NCBI RefSeq assembly: GCF_027580225.2
Contig: NC_073358.2
Span: forward strand, 43,004,501 to 43,068,500
DNA from: Misgurnus anguillicaudatus
Taxonomy: Eukaryota > Chordata > Actinopteri > Cypriniformes > Cobitidae
Direction of reading: 5' to 3'
DNA: 64,000 nt
Shown: positions 61,861-64,000 of the stretch, in pieces
How the letters are laid out: every line of letters begins with the position of its first letter
Numbering within the stretch: position 1 is the stretch's first letter
The notes under the pieces: generated by a model
The model's database searches: none
Told to the model about the DNA's origin: nothing
The model's input: only the letters and a program-made list of their open reading frames with translations
Position numbers and translations under genes: made by a program

Positions 61861-64000
61861 AAATGTCATCAGCCTGTCAGTTCTTGTCATTGTCTTGTGA
61901 ACTATTCATTTAATAGGACTCTCCAAGTAGAGAATGATTTCCATTAGTGTTTGTTTATTACACTGCTCGAATCTGAATCTGATTGGTCGTGACTAGGGAT
62001 GCTCATATCAGTTAATTTTCCCGACCGACAACCGTAGCTTCTAAACCGAACATTAACCGTTAACTGATAAGATTTTAATATGAAATTGTCATTCAGTAAA
62101 AATACAGTTGACGGTTGTCTGTGAACTAGTAAAAACAAAAGATTTAATTTGAACGTGCAAACAGCAGCGACAGATCAACAACAGAACCAGGATTCATACA
62201 TTATCAGATATTCACGCAAAATATTTACCTTATTAAAAAGCACGCGATCAGTCCAGAGGATTAATATCCAAAAAGGGCAGATTGTCTCCGTTTCATCTAC
62301 CACAGTGGTCATTTCTAAAGCAGGATGCTTTTCAGAAAGTTTTGTTTTTGCGTCGTCTTTCTCCGTTTGTGCAAAAAGAGAGATGTTTATGGAACAGAGC
62401 ATGTGAGCGGAGTGGTAATATTTCCATCAGAGCGCATTTCCGAAGCTGGGCTGGAAGTTTCCGCTCCGCTCGCTCAATACGCAGCACCGCTCACTCATCC
62501 CAGTATGCCTTTTGGTAATTTGATAGTTCGAGAATCTATAGCAATAAGTTATGGAGTTCAAATATTGTTTTAATGAAGTCGCCAGCCTTATATAGAAATG
62601 AAACTAAGATGACAGTATAAATGTAGCGTCGTCTGCATCTAGATGCAGTTTTAAAGATGAAAATTACTTTAATCTAACTGATCAACACAAATACAAAGCG
62701 CCATAATATAACTGATTGCTTACCAGCATTAAAACCACTTAAAATAAAAACCTGTATAGTTCTCCGCTCCGTGGATGAGGAAGCTTCAGCCAAAAACGCC
62801 GGTGCCTTTAGTATTAACTGACTGAACACTTGACTCTTCCATGGACATATAGATATTAATTTTTTTCATCAACAGCATGCGATGAACATTATAAACATTG
62901 ATGATAATCTCTGCCGACTCGACTGATTCAGCACGTCCTCTATTTTACAGAGTCCGCTTAATTAACGGCTTTTCGTTCGGTCCGCGTGAGCTAAACATTT
63001 TTGTTCTGTAATTTGCTCTCGCGTAGGCTATATTTCTACATATTTTCGACCAAGTAACACTCGGGATAAAATGTAAGTTGTTTTAGATAGCATTTAAGCT
63101 TCTGAAATGTTGACAAATCAGTCTGACTAAAATGATCTATCCAGATGAATTTAGCCAAAATAATGATTTATTCGTTTTCATACTATATTAGATACACGGT
63201 AATTTAGCTACTAATATACTATTGAAAATGCCATAAAATAAATACTCATGGCCTTCTGTATTGCATTCGTTTTGTACATTTACAGGTTCATAAATACTGT
63301 CTAATTTTAATTTCTTTAAGACACAGCTGTGTTCTGTATTTACTGATGCACTGTAAATTTGCACTTTGCACTTGAAATTGTTCTTCAATTTATTTTAGTT
63401 TTTTCAAATAATATATTTATATAATAGTATAGTTCGTTGGGGAACGAATTATTATAATATTTCGTAATTACTTATTACATTTATTATTACTTAAAATTGT
63501 GAATTAGTAAAACGTGGATGTCGTGGAAACAATTTGTTAATTTGAATTATATCCGGAGCACCGTATCAGTTAAACTAGGTCTAATAGCCAACACACAACT
63601 GTACATAACTGCGATATATCAGCTAATACTTTAATTAAATGCAATTATCCAAGAACGTCAGTACAGAATTTTTTTTTTATGTCGGAGCGGGATCTGAATG
63701 GGAATTGGTTTATTTGCTAGCGTGAGCGGAAAGTTAACGGAGCGCTTGCTTGGGCGGTGAGCGACTGAGTGGAGCGCTTGAACAGTAGAGCGGAATATAA
63801 GGGAGCTTCGCTCACATGTGGTCCGGGACACGCGCGCGTCTCCGTTCAGCTTCCAAACACGCATAAAAATGATCAGACCGTCAGGGCAACAATCATTTGT
63901 GTCATTTACAGGACATTCACAAATTAAAGATAGAAAAGTGGCGAAATGTCTGTCGGCTCATGACGACACGCACCATGTATTAACAAATATTTTTTTTATT

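Larger units (their letters stand above)
60064..64000 (+). other. golga3: golga3 intron, continues past the window
   Basis: The donor GTGAGA follows codon 535. I found no frame matching the next GOLGA3 segment before the end. Recognised content is the MITEs at 60443 and 61168 and a hAT-like left end at 61994 (TAGGGATGCTCATATC). A CpG-rich patch lies around 63700-63840. Most of the rest is AT-rich with nothing recognised. Confidence 0.6.

Overview
The window is vertebrate nuclear DNA from a teleost fish, most likely a cypriniform (carp, loach or zebrafish lineage). Its protein-coding genes are split by GT-AG introns and encode vertebrate proteins. Introns and intergenic DNA are packed with short dispersed repeats that I recognise as typical of cypriniform genomes: TTAA-flanked palindromic elements starting AAAGGGATAGTTCACCC, non-autonomous hAT-type elements, and tRNA-derived SINEs. 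No bacterial, phage, CRISPR or operon-like content is present.

Layout. Bases 1 to about 17,900 hold no gene I can support. They contain transposon relics, including a broken hAT transposase piece near 1.8-2.2 kb, foldback elements, SINEs and microsatellites. From about 18 kb to 38.2 kb lies atosb (fam214b) on the + strand. A probable non-coding first exon ends at 18,608, one or two further 5' UTR exons lie at 25.8-27.1 kb, and seven coding exons run from 27,446 to 37,268 (609 codons). From 40.7 to 46.2 kb is ranbp1 on the + strand (six exons, 218 codons), with a promoter carrying CRE-like and E2F-like sites. From 47.2 to 49.1 kb is utp6 on the - strand, a full-length 593-codon frame without introns. 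From about 49.3 kb to the right edge is the 5' part of golga3 on the + strand (535 codons in six coding exons). Its next intron runs off the window. utp6 and golga3 are head to head and probably share a promoter; ranbp1 and utp6 converge.

The four genes are not a pathway. RANBP1 works in Ran-dependent nuclear transport, UTP6 in the small-subunit processome of the nucleolus, GOLGA3 on the Golgi surface, and ATOSB is a poorly studied nuclear regulator. I see no undescribed multi-gene system. The most notable points are the intronless utp6, nested transposons filling introns (a three-level nest takes up most of one atosb intron), a GC-rich 17-bp minisatellite with a perfectly uniform core, and several long perfect inverted repeats. 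Exon boundaries come from reading-frame continuity, splice dinucleotides and remembered family sequence; no alignment was run.
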